Source of the DNA: JBHIYN01 sp041984235
GTDB lineage: Bacteria > Pseudomonadota > Gammaproteobacteria > Ga0077536
DNA length: 64,000 bases
NCBI GenBank assembly: GCA_041984235.1
Contig: JBHIYN010000010.1
Coordinates: 62,001 to 126,000 of the forward strand
Direction: 5' to 3'
The notes beneath the pieces are model-generated. The model was given only the letters and a program-made list of their open reading frames with translations, ran no database searches and had not been told where the DNA came from. Below are positions 24,528-32,746 of this stretch, in pieces; within the stretch, counting starts at the first letter, position 1, and each line of letters begins with the position of its first letter. The translations under genes and the position numbers were made by a program.

Positions 24528-26515
24528 GCCTCCGGGCCTTCCAGCGCGGCAGCCAGCGGCCCGAGATACGGGGTGTAGTGCCGCCAGTGATCGCGAGATG
24601 TGGTGTACAGGGGTTCGCGCACCTGCCACTGGCTGGCGGTCGTCACGGCGCGCCGGGTGCGGTGGAATTCGAGACAGGCCGGATCCCAGCGCAGGCCCAG
24701 GAATTCGACCAGCTCGCGGCTGCACGCTTCCGGCTGGTCGAGCAGGTACTCGTAGTCGACGTCCAGGAACGCCACCGGCAGGGCTTCGCGCCAGTGTTCC
24801 ATCAGGCGGCGGTAATTGCGGTAGGCCGCACCGAGATGGCCGAGGTCATAGGCATAGGGGTGGCTGCCGGCGAGATCCTTGCTGTAGATGGAGAAGCAGG
24901 TCGCCATGGGGTCGCGGCGGCAATGGATCACCCGGGCGCGCGGGAACAGCAGCGCGATCAAGCCGAGGTAGAGGAAGTTGTACGGCATCTTGTCGCACAC
25001 CCGCGCAGCCTCCCCGCCGTGCGACGCGAGCAGTTCGAGGTAACCCGGCACGAGTTCGCCGAGACGCGCCTCGTTACCCGGCACGCAATACGGGAACGGC
25101 CGCTCGCTGCCGAGCCGGCGCGCGAGCCCCGGCACGTGCTCGGGAAACCAGGTCAGCTCGCCGGCGCCGTGCACGCGAGCGTGCGATGCGAGGATCTGCT
25201 CGACGAGGCTGGTCCCCGAGCGCGGCATGCCGACGATGAATACCGGGGTCTCGCTGTCACTGGCGCCGGGCACGGGCCGCGACAGGTAAGCGGGCGAGAA
25301 CACGCTCGTCATGGCATCGATGACCCGCGCCTGCGCTGCCGCGTCGAAGCGCGCGCTGCGGTTGCGGTGCGCGTTGGCGCGCGTCAGCGCCGCGAACGCG
25401 GCATCGTAGTCCCCGGCCTCGTCGAGCAGCTTGCCCAGCGCGAAATCGACTTCCGGCGCGCCGCTGTCCGCGTCCCCGGCGCGCAACGTCTGCAGGCGGC
25501 CAATCAGCGCATCGCGCGCGTCGGCACCGCGTGCCAGTTCGGCCAGGTTGCGCCACGCCTCGCCGCAGCCGGGATCGAGCTCAACGGCGCGCTCGAAGCT
25601 GGCCCGGGCAACCTCGCGCTCACCCGCCGCGCTCGCTGCCATGCCGATACAGTTGTGGGTCATGGCGACGCCCGCGTCCAGCGCGAGGGCCTGCTCGAAG
25701 CTCTCGCGCGCGGCCTCGATGCGATTGCGCGCGAAGCGCGTCATGCCGATGGCGTTGAGCAGTGCCGGCCGTGGGCGGCCGTGCGCCATGCTCGCCCGGT
25801 AAGCCTCTTCCGCGTCGGCCAGAGCACCGCAGCGCCGGCAGCAATCGCCCAGCGCCTCCCACATGCGGGCCTCGCCCGGAGCGCGTTGCAGGGCATCGCG
25901 GAACGCCGCGATGGCCTCGGCGTAGCGCCCCAGGGACTGCAGCGCGAGGGCCAGGTTGAAATGTGCCTCGGCCAGGTCGGGCTGCGTGCGCACGAGCTTG
26001 TGCAGCACCTTCACCGCCGCTGACGGGTCACCCCGCTCGCGCAGCAGGTTGGCGAGATTGTTCAGCGCATCGGGATAATCGGGGCGCGCGCGCAGGGCCT
26101 TGCGATAGTGCTTCTCGGCCAGATCCAGCTCACGTTTCGCAACCAGCGCATTGCCCAGGTTGAACTGGGCCTCGGGGAAACGCGGGCGCGCCCGCACCGA
26201 CCGCTGCAGGGCGTCGATGGCCGCATCCGTCTCGCCCAGCTGCAACAGCGCCATGCCCAGGTTGTTGTTGTAGTCCGCATTGTCCGGTTCCAGCGCGAGC
26301 GCCTGGCGAATCAGCTGGGCGCCGGCCTGGAGATTGCCGGTCTGGCACCCGATCACACCGAGCATGTTGAGCGCGTCGGCATGCCGCGGTTGCTGGCGCA
26401 GCACCTCGCGGTAGAGATGCTCGGCGCGGTCCAGCGTGCCCTGCTCATGGAACCTGACCGCGGTCTGGAACAGGGCTGTGACCGGCGCCGTCGTGGGCTC
26501 GGGCTTGCGCGCCAT
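24524..26515 (-). CDS. TPR-repeat protein with C-terminal sulfotransferase domain
   Basis: A 663-residue fusion. Residues from about 15 to 370 are tetratricopeptide repeats with the canonical pattern (NLGMALLQLGETDAAIDALQ, NLGNALVAKRELDLAEKHYR and others). The C-terminal 250 residues are a sulfotransferase-3-type domain: the PAPS-binding loop FIVGMPRSGTSLVEQILASH lies near residues 425-445 and the 3'-phosphate site is in RVIHCRRDPMATCFSIY. Such fusions occur widely in proteobacteria and few substrates are known. The ATG at 26515 is preferred; a GTG at 26572 would overlap the MoaD-like gene by 25 nt. The position behind AOR genes is unusual. Confidence 0.85.
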   Translation of the reverse strand: MARKPEPTTAPVTALFQTAVRFHEQGTLDRAEHLYREVLRQQPRHADALNMLGVIGCQTGNLQAGAQLIRQALALEPDNADYNNNLGMALLQLGETDAAIDALQRSVRARPRFPEAQFNLGNALVAKRELDLAEKHYRKALRARPDYPDALNNLANLLRERGDPSAAVKVLHKLVRTQPDLAEAHFNLALALQSLGRYAEAIAAFRDALQRAPGEARMWEALGDCCRRCGALADAEEAYRASMAHGRPRPALLNAIGMTRFARNRIEAARESFEQALALDAGVAMTHNCIGMAASAAGEREVARASFERAVELDPGCGEAWRNLAELARGADARDALIGRLQTLRAGDADSGAPEVDFALGKLLDEAGDYDAAFAALTRANAHRNRSARFDAAAQARVIDAMTSVFSPAYLSRPVPGASDSETPVFIVGMPRSGTSLVEQILASHARVHGAGELTWFPEHVPGLARRLGSERPFPYCVPGNEARLGELVPGYLELLASHGGEAARVCDKMPYNFLYLGLIALLFPRARVIHCRRDPMATCFSIYSKDLAGSHPYAYDLGHLGAAYRNYRRLMEHWREALPVAFLDVDYEYLLDQPEACSRELVEFLGLRWDPACLEFHRTRRAVTTASQWQVREPLYTTSRDHWRHYTPYLGPLAAALEGPEA

Positions 26516-26547
26516 ATCGCGGGCCGGCTCGGCAGGTTGCGCGGCGC

Positions 26548-26799
26548 TCAGCCGCCGGCGACTGGCGGCCACACCGCGAGCACGTCGCCCGCCGTGAAGG
26601 CCGGCTGGTCACGCTCCTCGGGCGGCACGTAGACGCCATTGATCAGCACCAGGTGGGCCGATTCCCGCGGCACGTTGAAGCGGTCGATGACATCGTGAAT
26701 CGAGGCCTGCTCGTCGATCTCGATCGCCACCATGTTGCGCTCGGCGTCCGGCGGCAGGTGCTTCGCCAGCGAAGCGTACATTTTCAGGGTGATGTTCAC
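26548..26799 (-). CDS. MoaD/ThiS-like sulfur carrier of the AOR operon (AorD-like)
   Basis: An 83-residue ubiquitin-like protein ending in Gly-Gly (WPPVAGG). A GTG at 26799 gives the proper MoaD-like N-terminus (NITLKMYASLAKHLPP); the frame continues upstream to 26850 but with unrelated residues. MoaD-like genes commonly accompany tungsten aldehyde oxidoreductases and probably supply dithiolene sulfur for the tungstopterin. It is the second MoaD homologue in this window and clearly diverged from the moaD at 14.2 kb. Confidence 0.85.
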   Translation of the reverse strand: MNITLKMYASLAKHLPPDAERNMVAIEIDEQASIHDVIDRFNVPRESAHLVLINGVYVPPEERDQPAFTAGDVLAVWPPVAGG

Positions 26800-26871
26800 A
26801 CGGGCCGTCGAGCGCGGGAGCGGGAGAGCGGAAAGCGGCCGGCCCGGCACGCAGCCGGGCCGGGCCGGGGA

Positions 26872-28140
26872 CTATTTCAGGACGCCGGCATTGAAGCCGA
26901 TCGCCTGGGTCGACGCCAGGTAGGCCTCCATGAGGCGGGTGGGATCCTCGACCAGACGCGCCTTCCACTTGCCGAGCCGCGTCTTGCTCTGGATGAGTCC
27001 GCGCAGCACACCGACATGTTCGGTCAGGCCGAGGCTGGTGGCGCCGACCAGCACGTCGTCGGCGAACTGCAGATTGAGATAGCGGAAACGATCGCGATTG
27101 AGCAACTCGCTGGCATCACCGCCATCGGCCCCCATCCACAATCCGAACGAGCTCGAGATCAGCCCTAGGGTATCGAGCACGTTCATGTTCACGCAGCCGC
27201 GATGCACCGCGCCCTGCAGCCCGGCCATGTTGCGCGCGGCGAGCTGACCGTGATCGACGGCGGTCGGCTGGATCGCCTGCACCGAGTACTCTCCGGTGGA
27301 GAAATCAATGCCCTGGGCAACGTCGCCGGCGGCGAAGATGTCCGGGTCGTTGGTCTGCATCCTGCGATCGACCAGGATGCCGTGATCGGTCTCGATGCCG
27401 CTGCCCTCGACCAGCTCGACGTTCGGCCGCACGCCGGTCGCGGAAACTACCAGGTCCGCATCGATGGACTCGCCCGAGTTCAGCGCTACGCGCAGCGCGT
27501 CGCCGTTCTTCTCGATCGCGGTCACCTGGGTCGAGGTGTGCACCTTGACCCCGCGCTGCTCGCACCAGTCCTTGATCATGTTGCCGGCGATGTCGTTCAT
27601 CATGCGCGGCACCATGCGGTCTTCCATCTCGACCACGGTGAGGTCGGCGCCGCTCTTGGCCAGCGCCTCGAGGATGATGCAGCCGATGAAGCCGGCGCCC
27701 ATGAGCACCACTTTCGCGCCGGGCTTGGCCGTCTGCGCGATGCGGCGCGCGTCGGCCAGCGTCCAGCACGAGGTCACCCCGGGCAGGTCGATGCCGTCGA
27801 TCGGCGGCGCCACCGGACGCGAGCCGGTGGCAAGCAGGAGCTTGTCGTACGGCACCGTGGTACCGCCTTCGAGGTCGAGCTTGTGGCCCTTGCGATCGAT
27901 GCTCGCCACGCGGCCCTGCACGATTGCTATCCGGTTATCGGAAAAATGGTCCCTGCCCTTGCGCAGGTGCGTGCCCTCTTCCTTGATCTGCTCGATCAGG
28001 TAATAGGGAATCGCCATACGCGAGTACGGCGGTTCCGGTTCGTCCCCGACCAGCGTCACGGTGGCCTCGGGCTGCAGCTTGCGCAGGGTTTCGGCGGCGA
28101 CCACGCCGGCCGGCCCGGCTCCAATTACTACGTGTTGCAT
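26872..28140 (-). CDS. aorC: FAD-dependent NAD(P)H oxidoreductase subunit of AOR (AorC-like)
   Basis: A 422-residue pyridine nucleotide-disulfide oxidoreductase-type flavoprotein. The FAD motif VVIGAGPAGVVAAE is at the N-terminus, the NAD motif VVLMGAGFIGCIILEAL near residue 145, and IFAAGDVAQG near 275 is the second FAD contact. By analogy with AorABC of Aromatoleum aromaticum it would link the enzyme to NAD+. Redox-active cysteines of the disulfide reductases are absent. It starts 36 nt after aorB. Confidence 0.88.
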   Translation of the reverse strand: MQHVVIGAGPAGVVAAETLRKLQPEATVTLVGDEPEPPYSRMAIPYYLIEQIKEEGTHLRKGRDHFSDNRIAIVQGRVASIDRKGHKLDLEGGTTVPYDKLLLATGSRPVAPPIDGIDLPGVTSCWTLADARRIAQTAKPGAKVVLMGAGFIGCIILEALAKSGADLTVVEMEDRMVPRMMNDIAGNMIKDWCEQRGVKVHTSTQVTAIEKNGDALRVALNSGESIDADLVVSATGVRPNVELVEGSGIETDHGILVDRRMQTNDPDIFAAGDVAQGIDFSTGEYSVQAIQPTAVDHGQLAARNMAGLQGAVHRGCVNMNVLDTLGLISSSFGLWMGADGGDASELLNRDRFRYLNLQFADDVLVGATSLGLTEHVGVLRGLIQSKTRLGKWKARLVEDPTRLMEAYLASTQAIGFNAGVLK

Positions 28141-28176
28141 GTACGTCGTTCTCCGCGGGTTGCGCTCGATCCGGTC

Positions 28177-30027
28177 TCAGACACCCAGTCTGGACAGCGT
28201 TTCCGATGTCGGTACGCCATCAGCGGACCAGCCGCGGATCTCGTAGTACTGCGGCAGCATCTCGTCGAGGCGGTTGACCATACCCTTGGCCGGGCCGGTC
28301 TTGGCCGCATCCTTGAGCAGCCGCTTGGGCAGGGTGTCATCGGCCTTGCTCAGGCCCGCGTCGAGATTGAACTTGCGTTCCAGGTTCCAGATGCGTTCAC
28401 CCGCTTCGAGCATGGATTCCGGCGTCCAGCCGCCCTCGCAGGCCGCGTCGACCTGCGGCGCAATGTCCTCCAGCGTCCAGGCGAACGTGGTAAACACGCA
28501 CAGCCCGGTGGAGTCGACCGCCGCGGTAGCGTCCTGGAAGGCCTTGACCAGTTCCGGCTTGCCCTCGGTGGAGAGCGGATCGGTCTTCACCGGGACGCCC
28601 ATGATTTCGGAGGAGACGGTATAGCCGCGCAGGTGGCAGGCGCCGCGGTTCGACGTCGCGTAAGCCAGTCCCATGCCCTGGATACCGCGCGGATCGTAGG
28701 CCGGAAACTCCTGGCCCTTGACCGTCATCGACAGGTCGGGATGGCCGTACTTCTCGCACAGCCGTTTCGAACCGAGACCGAGGTCCTTGCCGAAGCCCTC
28801 TCCCGTGGACACCACTTCCGCGGCCCAGGTCAGCGCTTCGGCCGAGCCAAACTTGAGCTCGACGCCGCCGGTATGCTCGGTGGTGATCGCGCCGAGGTCA
28901 TAGAGCTCCATCGCCGCGGCGACCGTCGCGCCGAAGGAGATGGGATCGTAGCCGTCCTCGTTGCACAGGAAGTTGGCGTAGGTCAGGGCATCGAGATCGT
29001 CGACCCCGGTGTCCGAGCCCAGCGCCCACGCCGCCTCGTACTCGAGGCCGCCGGAGGCGCCGATGTACTCGGGCCGGTTCTGGATGGTGTAGTGCTGGGG
29101 ATCGATGGTCGAGATACGCCCGCAGGCGATGGTGCAGCCGAAGCACGCGGCGTTGGTCACGAGATTGGGCTTGCCGTCGCTCTCGCGCGGCTCGTGCATG
29201 GCTTCGGCCGAGATCTTGTGCGCGCCCTCGAACTGCACCTCGCGCATGTTGCGCGTCGGCATGGCGCCCACTTCGTTGATCACGTTCATCAGCACCTGCG
29301 TGCCCATCGCCGGCAGGCCTTCACCAGTCACGGCGTTCTCGGCCAGGGTCTTCTTGCCGGCCGCCGTGGCCTGCAGGAAGGCCTTGGGGTCACGCACGTT
29401 GCCGACACCCCTGGTACCGCGCACCGCGACCGCCTTGAGGTTCTTCGATGCCATCACGGTACCGACGCCGGAGCGGCCCGCCGCACGGTGCAAATCGTTG
29501 ACGATCGCGGCGTACAGGCAGCCCTGCTCGGCGGAGCGGCCGACACAGGCGATGCGTACCAGTGGATCCTGGTAGCGGGCGTGAATCGCTTCGTCGGCCT
29601 CCCACACCGACTTGCCCCAGATGTCGTCCGCCGGCACCAGTTCGGCGTCGTCATTCTCGAGGTAGAGGTAGACGGGCTTGGGCGATTTGCCCTCGAAGAT
29701 AATCATGTCCCAGCCGGCGGCCTTGATCTCGGCGCCGATGAAGCCACCGGAGTTCGAGCAGGCGACGGCCCCGGTCAGGGGGCTCTTGGTGATGACCGAG
29801 TAGCGGCCGCCGGTCGAGGCCATGGTGCCGGTCAGCGGTCCGGTTGCCATGATCAGCTTGTTGTCCGGAGACAGTGCGTCGACTTTCGGATCGATTTCCT
29901 CGACCAGGTACTTGGTGGCGAGTCCGCGCTGGCCGATGTAGCGCTGCGCCCACTCCATGTTGAGGGGCTCCTCGGTGCAGGTGCCCGCGGTGAGGTTGAC
30001 CCGCAGAATTCTCTGTTGCCATGCCAT
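28177..30027 (-). CDS. aorB: Tungsten-containing aldehyde:ferredoxin oxidoreductase (AorB)
   Basis: A 616-residue AOR-family enzyme oxidising aldehydes to carboxylic acids with a bis-tungstopterin and one [4Fe-4S] cluster. The cluster cysteines are C295, C298, C302 (CFGCTIAC) and C510 (DSTGLCVF), matching archaeal AOR spacing. The N-terminal domain (GQRGLATKYL, GPLTGTMASTGGRYSVITKSPLTG) is typical, and RGACHLRGY lies in the C-terminal half. A GGGGAG site precedes the ATG. The polyferredoxin gene lies 27 nt upstream and the FAD subunit downstream, as in AorABC. Confidence 0.95.
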   Translation of the reverse strand: MAWQQRILRVNLTAGTCTEEPLNMEWAQRYIGQRGLATKYLVEEIDPKVDALSPDNKLIMATGPLTGTMASTGGRYSVITKSPLTGAVACSNSGGFIGAEIKAAGWDMIIFEGKSPKPVYLYLENDDAELVPADDIWGKSVWEADEAIHARYQDPLVRIACVGRSAEQGCLYAAIVNDLHRAAGRSGVGTVMASKNLKAVAVRGTRGVGNVRDPKAFLQATAAGKKTLAENAVTGEGLPAMGTQVLMNVINEVGAMPTRNMREVQFEGAHKISAEAMHEPRESDGKPNLVTNAACFGCTIACGRISTIDPQHYTIQNRPEYIGASGGLEYEAAWALGSDTGVDDLDALTYANFLCNEDGYDPISFGATVAAAMELYDLGAITTEHTGGVELKFGSAEALTWAAEVVSTGEGFGKDLGLGSKRLCEKYGHPDLSMTVKGQEFPAYDPRGIQGMGLAYATSNRGACHLRGYTVSSEIMGVPVKTDPLSTEGKPELVKAFQDATAAVDSTGLCVFTTFAWTLEDIAPQVDAACEGGWTPESMLEAGERIWNLERKFNLDAGLSKADDTLPKRLLKDAAKTGPAKGMVNRLDEMLPQYYEIRGWSADGVPTSETLSRLGV

Positions 30028-30054
30028 GGTTAGCTTGCTCCCCTGTGTCCGGCT

Positions 30055-30522
30055 TCAGCCCTTGGGAATCGACTGCGCGGCGTGCGCGCGCATGCGCTCG
30101 AGCCCGGTGTGATCGGCGTCGACGTAGGTGATAGCGTCGGTCGGGCAGGCTTCCGCGCAGGCCGGTTCACCACCGCACAGGTCGCACTTGATGACCTTGC
30201 CGGAATCCGCGTTGTAATTGACGGTGCCGAACGGGCAGGCGATGGTGCAGACCTTGCATCCGACGCAGACGTCCTCGATGACCTCCTTGGCGCCGGTCTG
30301 CTCGTTGATCACGATCGCCTCGACCGGACAGGCGTGCAGGCACCAGGCCTCGGCGCACTGCGAACAGGTGTAAGGGGCGAAACGGCCTTCGTCGTGGAAG
30401 GTGAACACCTTGATGCGTGACTTGGCCGGGTTGAATATCCCCTCCTGCTCGTACGAGCAGGCCATCTCGCATTGCAGGCAGCCGGTGCACTTCTCCGGTT
30501 CCAGTTGCAGGGCTTTCAGCAT
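30055..30522 (-). CDS. aorA: Four-cluster polyferredoxin subunit of AOR (AorA)
   Basis: A 155-residue ferredoxin of the HycB/AorA type with sixteen cysteines in four groups: C12/15/18/22, C53/56/61/65, C86/89/92/96 and C113/116/122/126. Together they can hold four [4Fe-4S] clusters and wire the tungsten site of AorB to the FAD of AorC. A GGAGGAGA ribosome-binding site precedes the ATG. It is the first gene of the operon and is divergent from the PQQ-associated binding protein, across a 374-nt gap. Confidence 0.93.
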   Translation of the reverse strand: MLKALQLEPEKCTGCLQCEMACSYEQEGIFNPAKSRIKVFTFHDEGRFAPYTCSQCAEAWCLHACPVEAIVINEQTGAKEVIEDVCVGCKVCTIACPFGTVNYNADSGKVIKCDLCGGEPACAEACPTDAITYVDADHTGLERMRAHAAQSIPKG

Positions 30523-30805
30523 CAGGTCTCTCCTCCATTGCCGCGGCGCGCGAGGCGCGGGCGCTCGTTCTTGCTTGTGTGCCGGCCGGTTGGCGGGGCA
30601 GGCAGTTCGTCAGCGGCGTCCCCGCTGCTCAGCGACAGCCCCGGGACGTGCCCGGCGAGGGAACATTTCCCGTCGCGTCACCGCCCGAATTCCCAGGAAT
30701 TCAGCCAGTCGATGACGTAGACTCAGCCACGCTGACAGCCCGCAAACGCCGCGGTCAGCGTAACGATATTCAGGCCAAAAAACCAGAAGCGCCCGGCCGC
30801 GCAAC

Positions 30806-30826
30806 AAATGCAAGTCATTCTCATTT
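30806..30826. promoter_or_regulatory. Possible Fur-type box in the aorA / PQQ-protein intergenic region
   Basis: The A+T-rich AAATGCAAGTCATTCTCATTT stands out. Its reverse strand contains TGAGAAT followed by a degenerate second arm, about 10 of 14 matches to the 7-1-7 Fur pattern by eye. It sits next to the -35 box at 30828. Confidence 0.3.
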
Positions 30827-30827
30827 A

Positions 30828-30857
30828 TTGAACGATTAAAGCCACTTGCGCTCTAAT
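30828..30857 (+). promoter_or_regulatory. Candidate promoter of the PQQ-associated operon
   Basis: TTGAAC (30828-30833) and TCTAAT (30852-30857) with an 18-nt spacer, ending 39 nt before the ATG at 30897. The rest of the 30523-30896 gap shows no gene; its aorA-proximal half is GC-rich and holds the unmarked aorA leader. Confidence 0.5.
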
Positions 30858-30896
30858 CTTCAGCACTCCGTCCACCACGACTCCAGGAACCGTCAC

Positions 30897-31727
30897 ATGC
30901 CACGACGCCTGTCCCTGCGCGCTGCGCCGCCACTGCTCCTGCTGTGCTTTGCCCTTGCCGCGGTGAGCACCGCGAGCCTCGCCGCCGACAGCCGCGAGAT
31001 CCGAATCGCCTTTCTCGGCCCGGCCGACAGCGACTCCTTGCGCGGTGCCAGCCAGGGCATCACGGAAGCCAACGCCCAGGGACGTTTCCTGGGCCTGAGT
31101 TACAAGCTGATCGCGGCCCGCGACCCCGCCGATGCGCTCGCCGCGGGCGCCAGCGCGATCGTCGCCGACATCTCGGCGTTGCGTGTGCTGAAGCTGGCCG
31201 AGACCGCCCTCGAGCTGCCCGTGATCAACGTCGCGGCCGAGGACGATGCCCTGCGCGAAGCCTGCCAGCCCAACCTCTTCCACACCATTCCCAGCCTTGC
31301 CATGCGCGACGACGCGGCATTGCAATGGCAGCGCAAGCAGCCGGCCTCGGCCGCCGAGGCCCGCGCCTGGCACGAAGATTTCCGCAAGTACGCTGCGGCA
31401 CAACTCAACCGACGCTACAGCGAAGCGTGGGAGCGCCCCATGAGTGACGTCGCGTGGGCCGGCTGGGCCGCAGTCAAGCTGCTCGCCGACAGCATCGCCC
31501 GGCTCGGCGCCGAGGCCGCCGAAGGTCCCGCCCTGCTCGAGGCCTTGCGCGGCGACATCGCGTTCGACGGTCAGAAAGGCGTCGACATGAGCTTTCGCGA
31601 GACCGGCCAGCTGCGCCAGCCGCTGCTGCTGGTGGAAGGCGGCCGCATCGTCGGCGAGGCGCCGGTGCGCGGCATCGTCAATACCGACAATCTCGACAGC
31701 CTGGGCCTGGCCAACTGCCTGAAATGA
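30897..31727 (+). CDS. PQQ-dependent-catabolism ABC-type substrate-binding protein, shortened
   Basis: A 276-residue periplasmic protein with a signal peptide (cleavage near ASLAAD). The family is the branched-chain-type binding proteins found beside PQQ alcohol dehydrogenase genes; recognisable parts are IRIAFLGPADSDS near the start and FDGQKGVDMSFRETGQLRQPLLL near the end. Full members are about 350-390 residues. Here the text passes from LFHTIPSLAMRDDAALQW straight into a Gln/Ala-rich linker and the C-terminal helices, so the middle lobe (about 80-100 residues) appears to be missing in frame. No ABC permease or ATPase accompanies it. The ATG at 30897 is used. Confidence 0.75.
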   Translation: MPRRLSLRAAPPLLLLCFALAAVSTASLAADSREIRIAFLGPADSDSLRGASQGITEANAQGRFLGLSYKLIAARDPADALAAGASAIVADISALRVLKLAETALELPVINVAAEDDALREACQPNLFHTIPSLAMRDDAALQWQRKQPASAAEARAWHEDFRKYAAAQLNRRYSEAWERPMSDVAWAGWAAVKLLADSIARLGAEAAEGPALLEALRGDIAFDGQKGVDMSFRETGQLRQPLLLVEGGRIVGEAPVRGIVNTDNLDSLGLANCLK

Positions 31728-31777
31728 AAACCTGCAACGCTTCCCATTCCCGCCCTCAACCCCGACCGGAGACCCTC

Positions 31778-32731
31778 ATGCGCACCACGACCGCCCTCCT
31801 GTTTCTCGTTCTGAACCTGTTCACCGGAGTCAGCTTCGCGGCGGACGGCCGCGTATTCGTCTCCAACGAGCGCGGCGACAGTGTCTCGGTCATCGACGCC
31901 GCGACGCTCGAAGTGGTCAAGACGATCAAGGTCGGCAAGCGGCCGCGCGGCGTGGGCATCGCTCCGGATGGCAGCGAAGTCTACGTGGCAGTCAGCGGCG
32001 AGAATGCAATCGCCGTGATCGATCCGGAGAAACTCGAAGTCGTACGCAGCTTCCCCAGCGGCGACGATCCCGAGGCGTTCGCGGTGCACGCCAATGGCAA
32101 CATCTACATCTCCAACGAGGAGGACGCCAAGGCGTCGGTGTTCAATCCGCGCAACGGCGAACTCGTTGCCGAGATCGAAGTCGGTATCGAGCCGGAAGGG
32201 GTGGCGATTTCACCCGACGGCAGCCGCGTCATCGTAACCAGTGAATCGACCAACATGCTGCACATCATCAAGGTGCCGGAGCATGTCATAGAGGCCAACA
32301 TCCTGGTCGGCGCGCGACCGCGCGCGGCGACCTTCAGCGCCGACGGCAAGACCGCTTATGCGACCTCCGAGATCAGTGGCGAGGTCAAGAAAATCGACGT
32401 CGCCAGCGGCACCATCATCGGCAAACGCCCGCTCAGCGACGACAAGGCCAAGCCCAAGGACATCCTGCTCAGTCGCGACGGCAAGCGCGTGTTCGTCGCC
32501 GGCGGACGCGCCAACCGCATTTTCGTGCTGGACGCACGCAGCCTCGACATCCTCGAGTCGATTCCGGTCGGCAAACGGGTGTGGGGGCTCGCCCTCAGCC
32601 GCGACGGCAAGCGTCTCTACACGACCGACGGCGTCGACCACCAGGTCTCGGTCATCGACACCGGGCGCAACGAAGTGGTGAAGACGGTCGCCGTCGGCAA
32701 GTTCCCATGGGGTATCGCCATCCGCGACTGA
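31778..32731 (+). CDS. PQQ-associated periplasmic beta-propeller (YVTN-type) protein
   Basis: A 317-residue exported protein (signal peptide ending near GVSFAADG) made of seven or so YVTN/NHL-like blades. Repeated units such as VFVSNERGDSVSVIDAATLE, PRGVGIAPDGSEVYVAV and WGLALSRDGKRLYTT mark them. The family is repeatedly found with PQQ-dependent alcohol oxidation genes; its role is unknown. It follows the binding-protein gene by 50 nt in the same direction. The end converges on the response regulator gene with 15 nt between the stops. Confidence 0.85.
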   Translation: MRTTTALLFLVLNLFTGVSFAADGRVFVSNERGDSVSVIDAATLEVVKTIKVGKRPRGVGIAPDGSEVYVAVSGENAIAVIDPEKLEVVRSFPSGDDPEAFAVHANGNIYISNEEDAKASVFNPRNGELVAEIEVGIEPEGVAISPDGSRVIVTSESTNMLHIIKVPEHVIEANILVGARPRAATFSADGKTAYATSEISGEVKKIDVASGTIIGKRPLSDDKAKPKDILLSRDGKRVFVAGGRANRIFVLDARSLDILESIPVGKRVWGLALSRDGKRLYTTDGVDHQVSVIDTGRNEVVKTVAVGKFPWGIAIRD

Positions 32732-32746
32732 GGCGGCCGCGGCGTA

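Noticed and set aside
24222..24725. Longer version of the small orphan, starting at 24725
   Set aside because: The extra 66 codons overlap the 3' end of the sulfotransferase gene in another frame; the ATGA overlap at 24527 explains the start better.
27202..30033. A 943-codon open frame on the plus strand opposite the AOR genes
   Set aside because: It is antisense to aorB and aorC, whose motifs are unambiguous; long antisense frames are common in DNA with this GC bias, and its product is low-complexity Arg/His/Gly-rich.
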